Below, one piece after another: positions 1-11,437 of a DNA stretch of 64,000 nucleotides. The notes below the pieces were generated by a model. It made no database searches. It saw only the letters and a list, made by a program, of their open reading frames with translations, and was not told where the DNA came from. Positions within the stretch are counted from its first letter, which is position 1. The number at the start of each line of letters is the position of its first letter. Origin of the DNA: Elysia chlorotica. Lineage: Eukaryota; Mollusca; Gastropoda; Plakobranchidae. The stretch spans positions 371,519-435,518 of the forward strand of contig RQTK01000239.1 of assembly GCA_003991915.1 (NCBI GenBank). The letters are read 5' to 3'. The position numbers were made by a program, and so were the translations under genes.

Positions 1-116
1 ATTTTTAATTCGATAAAGTGTTACCACATTGTCTAATTTATCTTCGAGGGATCTGCGCTTAAATTTTGAGGCCTTGCATTCGAGATTTATGAGGAACCCA
101 TTTCTCGCGGACACTC

Positions 117-197
117 GGTTGCTCAATCAGTAGTACTCTTGTCTGACAACCACAAAGTCCGAGATTCGAATCTCTGCGCGTGCACCTACAACATCAC
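117..197 (+). repeat. tRNA-like SINE head
   Basis: The segment carries a B-box-like GATTCGAATCTC and, about 50 bases before it, an A-box-like GTTGCTCAATCAGTAG, as in tRNA-derived SINE heads. The would-be anticodon arm does not fold into a 5-bp stem with a 7-base loop, so it is not a tRNA gene. The following 240-370 bp is shared with sequence upstream of later tRNA copies (around 1840 and 4515). Confidence 0.35.
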
Positions 198-370
198 CAT
201 CCGTCATAGTGAGAATGGTCACGAGGCTTTGGTGAACTTAGCGGACGGAAATATTTAATCCACTGAACTGTAACCCAAATGCAAATAGCGATATTGCAAT
301 TACTACCTGTTCGCGCATGGTAGCAAAACGTGCGTAATGAATTTACCTGAAGACTACTTACCCGTCCACA

Positions 371-452
371 GGTAGCGTGGCCGAGCGGTCTAAGGCGCTG
401 GTTTAAGGCACCAGTCTCTTCGGAGGCGTGGGTTCGAATCCCACCGCTGCCA
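371..452 (+). tRNA. tRNA-Leu(AAG): tRNA-Leu (anticodon AAG)
   Basis: This is an 82-nt class II tRNA. The acceptor stem GGTAGCG pairs with CGCTGCC, followed by discriminator A. The D stem is GCC/GGC. The anticodon stem CTGGT/ACCAG encloses loop TTAAGGC, giving anticodon AAG, which reads CUU and CUC. A long variable arm CTCTTCGGAG and T arm GTGGG/CCCAC follow. Internal A box TGGCCGAGCGG and B box GGTTCGAATCC match the Pol III consensus, and a T7 run directly after the gene is a suitable Pol III terminator. CCA is not encoded, as expected for a nuclear gene. Confidence 0.95.
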
Positions 453-459
453 TTTTTTT
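453..459 (+). terminator. Pol III T-run terminator
   Basis: A run of seven T directly follows the discriminator base of the tRNA-Leu(AAG) gene, the usual RNA polymerase III stop. Confidence 0.6.
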
Positions 460-1130
460 ATATTTCTTATCAATTAGGACTAATTTTATAGCTGATCAAT
501 CCAATCCTTAGTGTAGACATCGAGAGTTATTTTCATTTTGAAAATGATTCACAATTTTTATCGAATTTCTTTTATTTTGTAGATCGATAACGAAAAAAAA
601 AAATTTGCAGTTACACCGAATGAAGTCAAAAAGTTAACAAACACACCAATATTCACGAAGTGCCTCATAAAAGGACTATTTTCTTCCTAGAGCTAATTTT
701 ATACAATTATTCTAATACAAGCCTTACACATTTCTGATGATGCCGCTCACCCTGGCAAATCAAATCATTAAACAATGATGAAATGCAATAAACTTTTTGC
801 TCACTCCATCTATGATTTTGACCCAGTTGAGCTTTAATTCGTGCAATGCTGGTGATCGTGCATTTTTCCCTCGCTATTTCACACATTGACATTCGTTTGT
901 TTCTCGTTATTTTACTTATTAATATTATTTTATACATCGACAATCATTTTTCCTCGCTATATCACATAATAATTATTGACTTTTCTATTTTCCTTATTAT
1001 TTTACACATTATATCTTATTTTTCACCTCGTTATTTAACATACTGGCGTTCATTTTGCCGTCGCTATTTTACACAATGCCGTCCCTCTTTTTGTTTACTT
1101 TCTATTCCACTATCTAAATACGTATGCCTG

Positions 1131-1135
1131 TCTGC

Positions 1136-1167
<32 letters not shown>

Positions 1168-1208
1168 AAGTATGTTTATTTGTCTGTCTGTCTGTCTGTC
1201 TGTCTGTT
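1131..1208 (+). repeat. (CTGT)n microsatellite, two tracts
   Basis: Two CTGT/TGTC tetranucleotide runs (about 1131-1164 and 1181-1208) are separated by a short interruption. ORFs through this tract are artefacts of the repeat. Confidence 0.9.
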
Positions 1209-1402
1209 TGAAAAACAGAACAGACAGACCGACAAACAAAAACCAATCAGTTTGAATAGTTTGACAGTTAATAAACTGTAACTGTAAGGCGGTTAAAGGT
1301 GGCTTCTTGTAAGCCGATTTTATTCTTTTTGGTTCTCATGAATCATTTAAATTTGTTGGTTGTTTCCTTCTTACCTGATGTTGGCAACTACTCTTTAACT
1401 TC

Positions 1403-1475
1403 GACGGGTCCTAAAACTGGCGTCTGACAATACACGGGCTGCGACACATAGATATGAACAGGGATACTTGGACTT
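1403..1475 (+). repeat. Dispersed repeat family B fragment
   Basis: GACGGGTCCTAAAACTGGCG followed by TCTGACAAT and GCTGCGACACA resembles copies at 18105-18195 and 16288-16500 (+) and 38765-38945 (-). This is a short interspersed family present four times in the window; its class is not established. Confidence 0.5.
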
Positions 1476-1642
1476 CTATTGTAAATGTTCATAGTTATTG
1501 ATAAAGATCCAACCTGTAGTGAGACAGGAGACAGGAGGTTGTGTTAGTATTTGAACGCGTGGCTTTTCGATAAGAAGGCGCGCATTCTGCCGACACCAAT
1601 TTTAATAATTATTTTGTTTAATTCATGTGTTACAGTATAAGT

Positions 1643-1724
1643 GGTAGCGTGGCCGAGCGGTCTAAGGCGCTGGTTTTAGGCACCAGTCTCTTCGGAGGCG
1701 TGGGTTCGAATCCCACCGCTGCCA
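1643..1724 (+). tRNA. tRNA-Leu(TAG): tRNA-Leu (anticodon TAG)
   Basis: This 82-nt gene is identical to the copy at 371 except for one base in the anticodon loop, TTTAGGC instead of TTAAGGC. That changes AAG to TAG, which reads CUA and CUG. All stems, the A and B boxes and the variable arm are intact. A short T run (ATTCTTTTT) follows as terminator. Confidence 0.94.
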
Positions 1725-1735
1725 TTCTTTTTATT

Positions 1736-1800
1736 GGGGCCCGTCCACAATACAGCCTATATCGTGCTAATGCTGGACGTTAAACAAAATTAACTATAAC
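1736..1800 (+). repeat. SINE-like 3' end
   Basis: GGGCCCGTCCACAATA, then TATATCGTGCTAATGCTGG and a purine-rich tail. The same junction occurs inverted at 18070-18115, and a similar tail lies at 59067-59111. It resembles 3' ends of mollusc SINEs; the assignment is inference. Confidence 0.4.
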
Positions 1801-1976
1801 TACTCGATCACAGAGGTCTGTGCTCGCCACGTGGCTTTAATAAACTTAGTGGACGGAAATACTTAACCCACTGAACTGTAACCCAAATGGAACTAGAGAT
1901 ACTGCTTTTACCACCTGTTCGAACAGAGTAGAAAATGCGTGTTATCAAGTAATTGAAGACTGTACGGACTATCGTA

Positions 1977-2054
1977 GGTAGCGTGGCCGAGCGGTCTAAC
2001 TGGTTTTAGGCACCAGTCTCTTCGGAGGCGTGGGTTCGAATCCCACCGCTGCCA
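1977..2054 (+). pseudogene. Broken tRNA-Leu (TAG) copy
   Basis: This copy matches the TAG gene at 1643 but lacks four bases (GGCG) between the D loop and the anticodon stem, giving 78 nt instead of 82. The loss removes the 3' side of the D stem, so the D arm cannot pair. The anticodon arm, variable arm, T arm and both Pol III boxes remain, so it could still be transcribed while being non-functional. No strong T run follows immediately. Confidence 0.85.
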
Positions 2055-2399
2055 TGTATTTTTACAGTGCTTATTAAACAATCTATTAGCTGATCAATCC
2101 AATTGTTAGTGAGGTAATCGTTATTTTCATTTTGAGGATGATTTTTTTTTCACATTTTTAACAAATGTCTTTTATTTTGTAATTTGACGAAAATAAAGAA
2201 AAAAGAACGTTTGCACCTGAATAACCCTTTCTTCCAATTTTTTAAATGAATAGTTGAGAAGCAGTTACACCGTGTGAAGTCAATGAAGTTAAAACAAACA
2301 CACCAATATTCACTAGACAAAAACATATCAAGAGAAGTGCCTCATTGAAAATAAGAAAATAAAACACATTTTCTTGATTGTAAACTTATCGGTGGAATC

Positions 2400-2693
2400 T
2401 TATGTTAGTTTTTTGCTTTAATATTTGTTTGTTTTGAATTATGTTTTTGTGTTGTTTTATGCTTAGTTTTTCTTTGTTGTGTGTTTGTTGTTTGTTTTTG
2501 TTGTTTGTGTTTTGTTTTGTTTTGGGGGGTCGGTTTTTGTTTGTCTTTTGTTTATTATTATTATTTTTTTTTCTTTTGCTTTTGTTTGTTTTTCTTGGGG
2601 TGGGGGGGTAATTGTTATTTTGCTTTTTTGTGAGAGGGGGCTGCTTTTTGTTTGATTGTTTTTATGTTGTTGTTTGTTTTGGGTTGGGTTTTT
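2400..2693 (+). repeat. T/G-rich low-complexity tract
   Basis: About 290 bases made almost only of T and G on the + strand (TTTGTTTTGT-like words with G6-G7 runs). It begins exactly where the retrotransposon reading frame ends. No gene is supported. It could be degraded simple sequence or poorly resolved assembly. Confidence 0.7.
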
Positions 2694-4121
2694 TTAGACT
2701 GGCACAATTGGTGTCGCCCAATCTGAAAATTCGACTTTCTCGATGATATCGGCGTTTTTAAGTCGTTCTAATTCATCCTCTATTGCTGATCTAAGCGCAT
2801 ATGGCGGGTGTCTGGCTTTACAAAATTTCGGTATAGCGTCTTTTTGAATATGTAAAGTAACTTCACAGTCCTTTAACAGACCAGGGTCTGTCCCGAATAC
2901 TTCCTCGTGGTTCTTCAATATATTCCTTAAGGAAGTAGAACTATCCGTTAATGAAAATACTCTATTCCAATCTAACTTAAATCTTTTTAGCCAGTCTCTT
3001 CCAATAAGAGGCGGACCCTCTCCTTCAATCACAAGAATTGGTAGCAACAGATTCTGATCTTTATGTTTAACGTTTACTGTCGCTTCACCAGCGATGTTTA
3101 CCCTCTCTCCTGTGTAGGTAGATAGTGTCTTAGTAGTTGGCTTTAACGGAGTGTTTATGTCCTTTTTAAAATCGGCCGAACTAATTACAGACAACGACGC
3201 ACCCGTGTCAATTTGGAAAGTCATATGCGTGTTGTTAATCATTAGATCTACGTTGAAAGCGTCATTTGATGGCTTGAGAGCAAACAGCGACAGTTTTGTT
3301 TCTTCGTTTTCTTGTACAAAGTGATTCTTTGTGGTTGTTTTCGAAGCTGATCGGCAAACTTTGGCAATATGACCGGTTTTCCTACACTTGTAACATTGTG
3401 CCTTAGCAAACTTACACGCAGTAGACGAATGAGGTCCACCACAACGATCACATCGACGATTCGCTTGACCGCGAAATTGATTTGAGGTATGTTGATCAGG
3501 TTGTGAACCCTTGCTTAATTCTTTACGTTCGCGTTGATAGCGACTGTTGTTTTTGAAACTACCGCTTGACCCCTGCGTATACATTACAGCACCGCCAGAT
3601 TGTAGCGATCTAGCTGCATCGGCTGTCGTCATCGTTGAAACAGCTATGTTAACTGCTTCATGAAGAGTAAGATCGGTCTTGCACAGAAGTTTACGTTGAA
3701 TTTGTTCATCGTTTATTCCCCGGGCGAACCGCTCACATAATCTTTCCTCAAGTTGTGCACCGAACTGACAATATTCTGCTAACTTACGAAGTTCAGCTAT
3801 ATATTGTTGGCATGTCTCACCAGAATGACGATTTCGGGCCTCAAACGCAGCCCGTTGAAGAAATTTAGGAGGCGCTGGTTCATGATGAACACTTAAAACT
3901 CCACATAGTTCTGAATACGATTTATCTGTTAGTTTAGAAGGTGAAACTAAGTCCTTAAGTAATCTAAACTGACAAGGACCTATAACAGTTAAAAACACAG
4001 ATCTCTTCTTCGTATCATCAGTTACACTATTTGCATCTAAATAAAATTCTAGCCTTTCAACATAGTCTGTGAATTTCTCCGACGTCGGAATAAACTCATT
4101 TATTTTGCCAAATAAAGACAT
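2694..4121 (-). mobile_element. Ty3/Gypsy-type gag-protease ORF, truncated in RT
   Basis: An open frame of 475 codons encodes retrotransposon Gag, a protease and the first residues of reverse transcriptase. A Gag-like region comes first. Residues about 222-258 hold cysteine-rich knuckles, the second being CYKCRKTGHIAKVC (C-X2-C-X4-H-X4-C). An aspartic protease follows with IDTGAS as active site and a later IGRDWL motif. The frame ends inside the RT N-terminal region at WATPIVPV and runs into a stop and low-complexity sequence, so RT, RNase H and integrase are missing. The ORF has no internal stop, so it is either recent or was cut by a deletion or assembly gap. The 5' LTR lies upstream at 4241-4421. 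Superfamily is inferred from domain order. Confidence 0.88.
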
Positions 4122-4225
4122 CTTGTTAAATATTTAATTTACACACTTGATAAGGCTCTAAAAAACATACTAGCTCTTAAATAGGCTCACAAAAAATCTA
4201 GCCTGCAACTAAGCTCTATATTTTA

Positions 4226-4240
4226 ATCCTCGTCGCCAAA
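4226..4240 (-). other. Putative primer-binding site
   Basis: Directly after the LTR end on the minus strand comes TTTGGCGACGAGGAT, a position and sequence typical of LTR-retrotransposon primer-binding sites. The donor tRNA was not determined. Confidence 0.5.
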
Positions 4241-4421
4241 TGTAATAACTAGATCTATGACCAACTCAAGACACAAGTTCATAATTAAATCATAGGTTTT
4301 ATTTCACGATGTTGACAGCATGACTCTCTTAGAATAGAATGCCTTTCTTACAAGGTTATTAAAACAATGCGGACCGGAAAACAATAAAGAATTACGTCAC
4401 ATAAAATAAAGAACAGTTACA
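4241..4421 (-). mobile_element. 5' LTR of the truncated retrotransposon
   Basis: A 181-bp segment on the minus strand starts TGTAAC and ends GTTATTACA, so it has the TG...CA ends expected of an LTR, within a short inverted TGTAA/TTACA pair. It contains an AATAAA in its 3' half. It is followed by the primer-binding-like sequence and, about 105 bases on, by the Gag start. No second LTR is present in the window, so no target-site duplication can be checked. Confidence 0.7.
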
Positions 4422-4630
4422 ATGAAATTTACATATATTAATCATACAAGATTATTTCCCATTTATTACAATCATCATCATCATCATATCATCTTATCAT
4501 CATCATCAATCATATTCAACCCACTGAACTGTAACCCAAATGCAAATAGCGATATTGTAACTACCACCTGTTCGCGCAGGGTAGAAAACGCGCGTAATGA
4601 ATTTACCTGAAGACTACTTACCCATCCACA

Positions 4631-4712
4631 GGTAGCGTGGCCGAGCGGTCTAAGGCGCTGGTTTAAGGCACCAGTCTCCTCGGAGGCGTGGGTTCGAATC
4701 CCACCGCTGCCA
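4631..4712 (+). tRNA. tRNA-Leu(AAG): tRNA-Leu (anticodon AAG)
   Basis: An 82-nt gene with the same body as the copy at 371, anticodon AAG in loop TTAAGGC, and a variable-arm change (CTCCTCGGAG). All stems and Pol III boxes are intact. Its upstream 110 bp closely matches the sequence before the tRNA at 371. Confidence 0.94.
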
Positions 4713-5303
4713 TTTATTTTTAATGTTTTCTTTCTGGAGCTAATTTTATACAATTAGTTTAATACAAGCCTCACACATTTCTGATGATGCCGCTCACCCT
4801 TCCTGGCAAATTAAATAATTAAACAATGATGAAATGCAATAAACTGTTTGCTCAATCCATCTATGATTTTGACCTAGTTGAGTTTTAATTCGTGCAATGT
4901 TGGTCATCGTGTATTTTTCCTTTCTTTTCCCCTCACTATTTCACACATTGACATTCATTTCTTTCTCGTTATTTTACTTATTAATATTATTTTACCCCTC
5001 GCTATTTTACACATCGACAATCCGTGATGTTAAAGATTACATTTATAACCGCTGGTGATCCTTGTCTCTATAATTATAGGATAATCTGAAGAACACAAAG
5101 GACGCAAATCGAATTGAATAATTTATTGTTTTTCGTGTTGTTGCATTCATTGTCTGAATTTTTATTTTTAAATAGTGGGGTAAGGAGAACGTGACTTACC
5201 GCGTTACCATGCAGAGTTGGTAACACGGGGTCTATTTTTTGTAGACTGTGGTTGATAATGTCTATTTTTTTTGTCTACACTGATAAAACTGAATATCCCA
5301 ACA

Positions 5304-5385
5304 GGTAGCGTGGCCGAGCGGTCTAAGGCGCTGGTTTAAGGCACCAGTCTCCTCGGAGGCGTGGGTTCGAATCCCACCGCTGCCA
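5304..5385 (+). tRNA. tRNA-Leu(AAG): tRNA-Leu (anticodon AAG)
   Basis: An 82-nt gene identical to the copy at 4631, including the CTCCTCGGAG variable arm, with intact stems, A box and B box. It is followed by AATAATTTTTT, which supplies a terminator. It is the last member of the array, about 490 bp before the guanylate cyclase exon. Confidence 0.94.
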
Positions 5386-5872
5386 ATAATTTTTTACCGT
5401 TTCATTTGTTGGAGCTTGTTAGTTTTTACCGCACGTAGGGCCACACTGGGAGCGAGTCGAAACGAAGCGGGCGAAACAGTCATTTTTCCTCGCTATATCA
5501 CATAACTATTGACTTTTCCACTTCGCTATTTTAGATAATTATTGACTTTTCTATTTTCCTCGTTATTTCACACATTATACCTTATTTTTCACCTCGTTAT
5601 TTACCATATTGGCGTTATTTTTTCCGTCGTTAATTCACACAATGCAGTCCTTTTTTTGTTAACTTTTTATTGCACTAGTTGACGTTCATTTTTCCCTCGC
5701 CATTTCACATATTATTGATATTAAATTTTGTTACTCACTATTTCGCATAACAATTCATTTTTCCATAAATCAGCAATTTTTATTGACGTTAATTTTTCCG
5801 CTCGCTATTTAATATAATTATTGACTATCATATATCTCAATGTTACTTAACACATTGACTCCGCTGATTTGA

Positions 5873-8098
<2,226 letters not shown>

Positions 8099-9085
8099 TT
8101 AAGACATTGAGTGTACTAAAATAAAGAGGAAGTAGACTTAAACGCCAAACTTGCCATGTTCTCAAACGACATAGTCCGTCGTCTAAATGTACGTTCTCGT
8201 TAGACTAAGTACCGCAGTACATGTCCTCTAGCAAAGGGACAACTAAGCTTCAGTAGTCACGAGGTTCTATGATTATTTTGAGGAAATTAGATCCCCGACG
8301 GAGCATGGTGGTGTGACAGTGTTAATGCGAGGGTGTTTTTTTTATCAAGCTGAAAGACAACAACTCAGGAAGCCAGAGGAAATAATGCTTGTCACACTTA
8401 AATTTATGTACTTTCAGTCGTGTTGCTGCTTTTTTTTTTACAAAGTACTCTTTCATATTGATGTTCTTTTTTTGACAACTTATATTTTCTTTTCGTTTTA
8501 CAATGATTTTAATATCACTGACATCTTAAAACATGGATTTTAAAATCATTTCAAAAGACTAAGTTAAATGGCTAAACATCTCGATGCACATTAACATCTA
8601 CATGTAAACAAGAAAATCCAAAATTGGTTTATCCACCAAATATCATATCTTTAAAAAAAACCTGACCTCCCAATGTAATAAAACGGAACATATAACTATT
8701 TATTATCATTTTTTACTTAGAATAGAACATTTTTTAGTTAAGTAGATAAACCAAAAATAAGAGTGAATAATTTTATTATACTTGTATCCAGGAGAATTGA
8801 TGCAAATCCCTTTTCGAGTAGGGACATTTCATCTCAATTTTAAATAAGTCAGTGACTGTACACATAACAAGAAGGAATTGGTACCTTGGAAATAACTTTA
8901 TGAAGAGCTATAGTTTATCTCAAGTCGATTCTATTGTAATTTTTTGTATGTGATTTTTCTGGACATTTTGTGTAATCTCAAATAGATAATTATAATTTGA
9001 TACTGTGTGCTTGTAGTCATGTGGTTGTATCCCCAAAATCACCATACTTTTTGTAATAAAGATGATTTGCACAATAACATCTTTG
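8099..9085 (+). other. Guanylate cyclase 3' UTR region
   Basis: No coding potential was recognised. An early AATAAA lies at 8120-8125 and a second at 9055-9060; the end of the transcript could be at either. The stretch is AT-rich with no repeat family recognised. Confidence 0.55.
9055..9060 (+). terminator. Candidate poly(A) signal AATAAA
   Basis: AATAAA within TTTTTGTAATAAAGATGATT, about 960 bases after the cyclase stop codon. It is plausible as the distal signal; 8120-8125 is an alternative. Confidence 0.4.
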
Positions 9086-9299
9086 CACTAATCATAAATT
9101 CTTTTAGTTAGAAAAAATATGACAAGTGTTTGATCCTTGAATTTACATGAATTGTATGCATTTGAGATTAACTGGTAATCTTAGGTTTTGGGCTTTTCTC
9201 GAAAAATGGATATTGCTTAATCAAAAGGTATCTATCAGAAAGATACATGTATGTGTTTGCAGTTTTAATGAGATGACTAGATGTTAAGTGTATTAAGAC

Positions 9300-11437
9300 T
9301 AAACATCCGAAGTAGAGTGTACTTCAAACAAAACAAAGATACATGAATGTGTATATATAAATATTGCAACTTTATTAGATTTAGATGGGAGGTAAGGACG
9401 AAAAATGTGCAATTTCACAATATGGAAATGGAAATGGAAAAAGCAATTTAAAAAATCAGCAACATATATTTTATATACCACACCGAAATTTTTGCATTTG
9501 AATAAAATATTGCCAATAGGCACATAATTTCTCCTCGATATATAATTAAGATTACCCTTCAGAATATGAACACAACACAATTTTAAAAAGAACAACTTGG
9601 AATATTATTATATTCACAGAAATTAGAATAGAAGAAGAAATGATCATAGTGTACAACCAAGGATCATATTAGAATACACCTAATTATAAGCAAGAAAAAT
9701 GTAAATGACAAAGAGAGGCAGAAAGAAAAGCACAGCTCAGATCAGAGACACCCTATACAATACATAAGTAAAAGATATATAATGAAAAGAGAAAAAAAAC
9801 ACTGTATATTTAATTAAACTAACAATACTCTGATGACTCATATAATATAAGGACAAAGACAAAAGTCAAGGGATAAACTTATACTCTTATAGAATGCTTG
9901 GTTAAAAAAAACATCATAGAGGAATGTGGTGACAGTTTACAATATCAAAAAAGGAAAAAAAAAAAACAGGGCAAGGTCAAACGATTTACAATGCACATAC
10001 CAAAAAAACAAAACAAGAAAAATAAAAAACTTTTTTTTTTCAAAGTAGGGAAAAGATTGTAGGATTATACTTTTCATCAATTTTGATCAAGCTCAAAAAC
10101 CGTGCTAAATTCTTGATTCACATTCATAAATTTTTGTGTCCTTGTGGATGTTACAAAAGATGAAAAACAATTTTCGAATTTCTAGTTTTAGTACAGTTAA
10201 AATAAGCCCTTGACTTGTTTTGTGTTAGAAAAGAAACAAAAATCAAAACAAGACAATTTTAGGCAGACAACTACAGATATTGAAATGAATTATCGGCGAA
10301 ATTAGATGACTTCAAATTGGCTCAAATTTATAGGACACATTAAAAAAAACTGTGCGAAAGAGAAATGAATGGTCAAAATGATCTTGCGAGAATTGGATCA
10401 TACAGACGTTGAGTCCTACAATGACATACTGATTCTACACTTCCTCTCAATAAAGCAAAATGGTAATGATTTAAAGAAATATTCAATATGTGCAGAACAT
10501 TTAGGATAAAAAAAAGTGTGGTAGACATCATTATAAATACATGTATTGCACAATTAAATGTAAGTTTGAAATACAATAAACACAAATCAGATAAGTTAAG
10601 AAGACATTTAAAAGGATAAATTAAAAACCCTGATGTAAATATGCAGAGTGTTCTTAACATAAACAGGCTAAAGTTCTCTTTCTTTTTCATCAAAATTATA
10701 TATATATATTATCTCTAAAGATATACATTTCATTGCACATAATTCATAAAGGTATTGCACTTCAAATAAAAGAATACAAAAATACTTTTAAAAAACATAT
10801 CTAACCAAAAGGGCCAGATAAGCAGATACAATGATGCAAATTACTATAACCAGGTTCAGATCTCTCTTCCACATAATTAAATTTACCACTTTGATTATAC
10901 AGGTGAACTTCAGGGATAATAAAAAACAAAAAAACTCTTGCACATACAGAGGTTATGTTTTCGATAAGCTAAGCCCACAACAACAATGGTTGAAAGACGA
11001 GTAAAGCATGCAGATATCACACATAGTGCAATATTTTAAAAATGGAATCTTAAGAATAAAAAATTATTTAGGCAAAATAGTTCTATCAAGTATATATAGA
11101 ATCCTTCATGTATCAATGAATTTAAAATAGATTTAACTCTATCTAACATATCTAGAGGTATAAATTATGAAATATTTAACCCCAATGAAATGTTGCTCCC
11201 CTCAGTTGTTATTTTAACATGTAGTTTTAAATTTATATGAGAAGCGAAAGAATAAATATGTATTCAAAAACTAAAACATTTTGTAGTTTGATGCAACCAA
11301 GGTAGAAAGTTAAAGTGCTGCTCAGTATACTTCACAAAACTGCCCTCAAGTTATCTACAACAGCTTAAAAATGCAATAACTTTTTTTTTTAACCTGCTCC
11401 TGTAAATATCTTATTTTGCAATTATGCTGGTAATCTA
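9300..11437 (-). other. HTATIP2 3' UTR or convergent intergenic
   Basis: No coding sequence was recognised. It lies downstream of the HTATIP2 stop on the minus strand. A minus-strand AATAAA occurs at 9370-9375. The cyclase (+) and HTATIP2 (-) converge here, so the two 3' ends may come within a few hundred bases of each other. The stretch is AT-rich with A-rich runs. Confidence 0.4.
11101..11192 (+). repeat. Repeat shared with HTATIP2 intron 5
   Basis: About 90 bp (ATCCTTCATGTATCAAT through CCCAATGAAAT) recurs at 12680-12759 with a deletion and scattered changes. One copy is in the 3' UTR region, the other in or next to the intron before exon 5 of the same gene. Confidence 0.7.

Larger units (their letters stand above)
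240..5640 (+). repeat. Locally duplicated tRNA-Leu repeat region
   Basis: Flanks of the tRNA-Leu copies are themselves repeated. The block before the tRNA at 371 (about 257-370) recurs before 1977 (about 1866-1976) and 4631 (about 4517-4630). Blocks after the tRNAs recur as 493-670 versus 2089-2350 and 692-940 versus 4738-5010. The block at 941-1100 is matched at 5479-5660. The array therefore grew by duplication of units of roughly 1 kb or more, not by retroposition of tRNA alone. Divergence between units is visible by eye. Confidence 0.8.
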
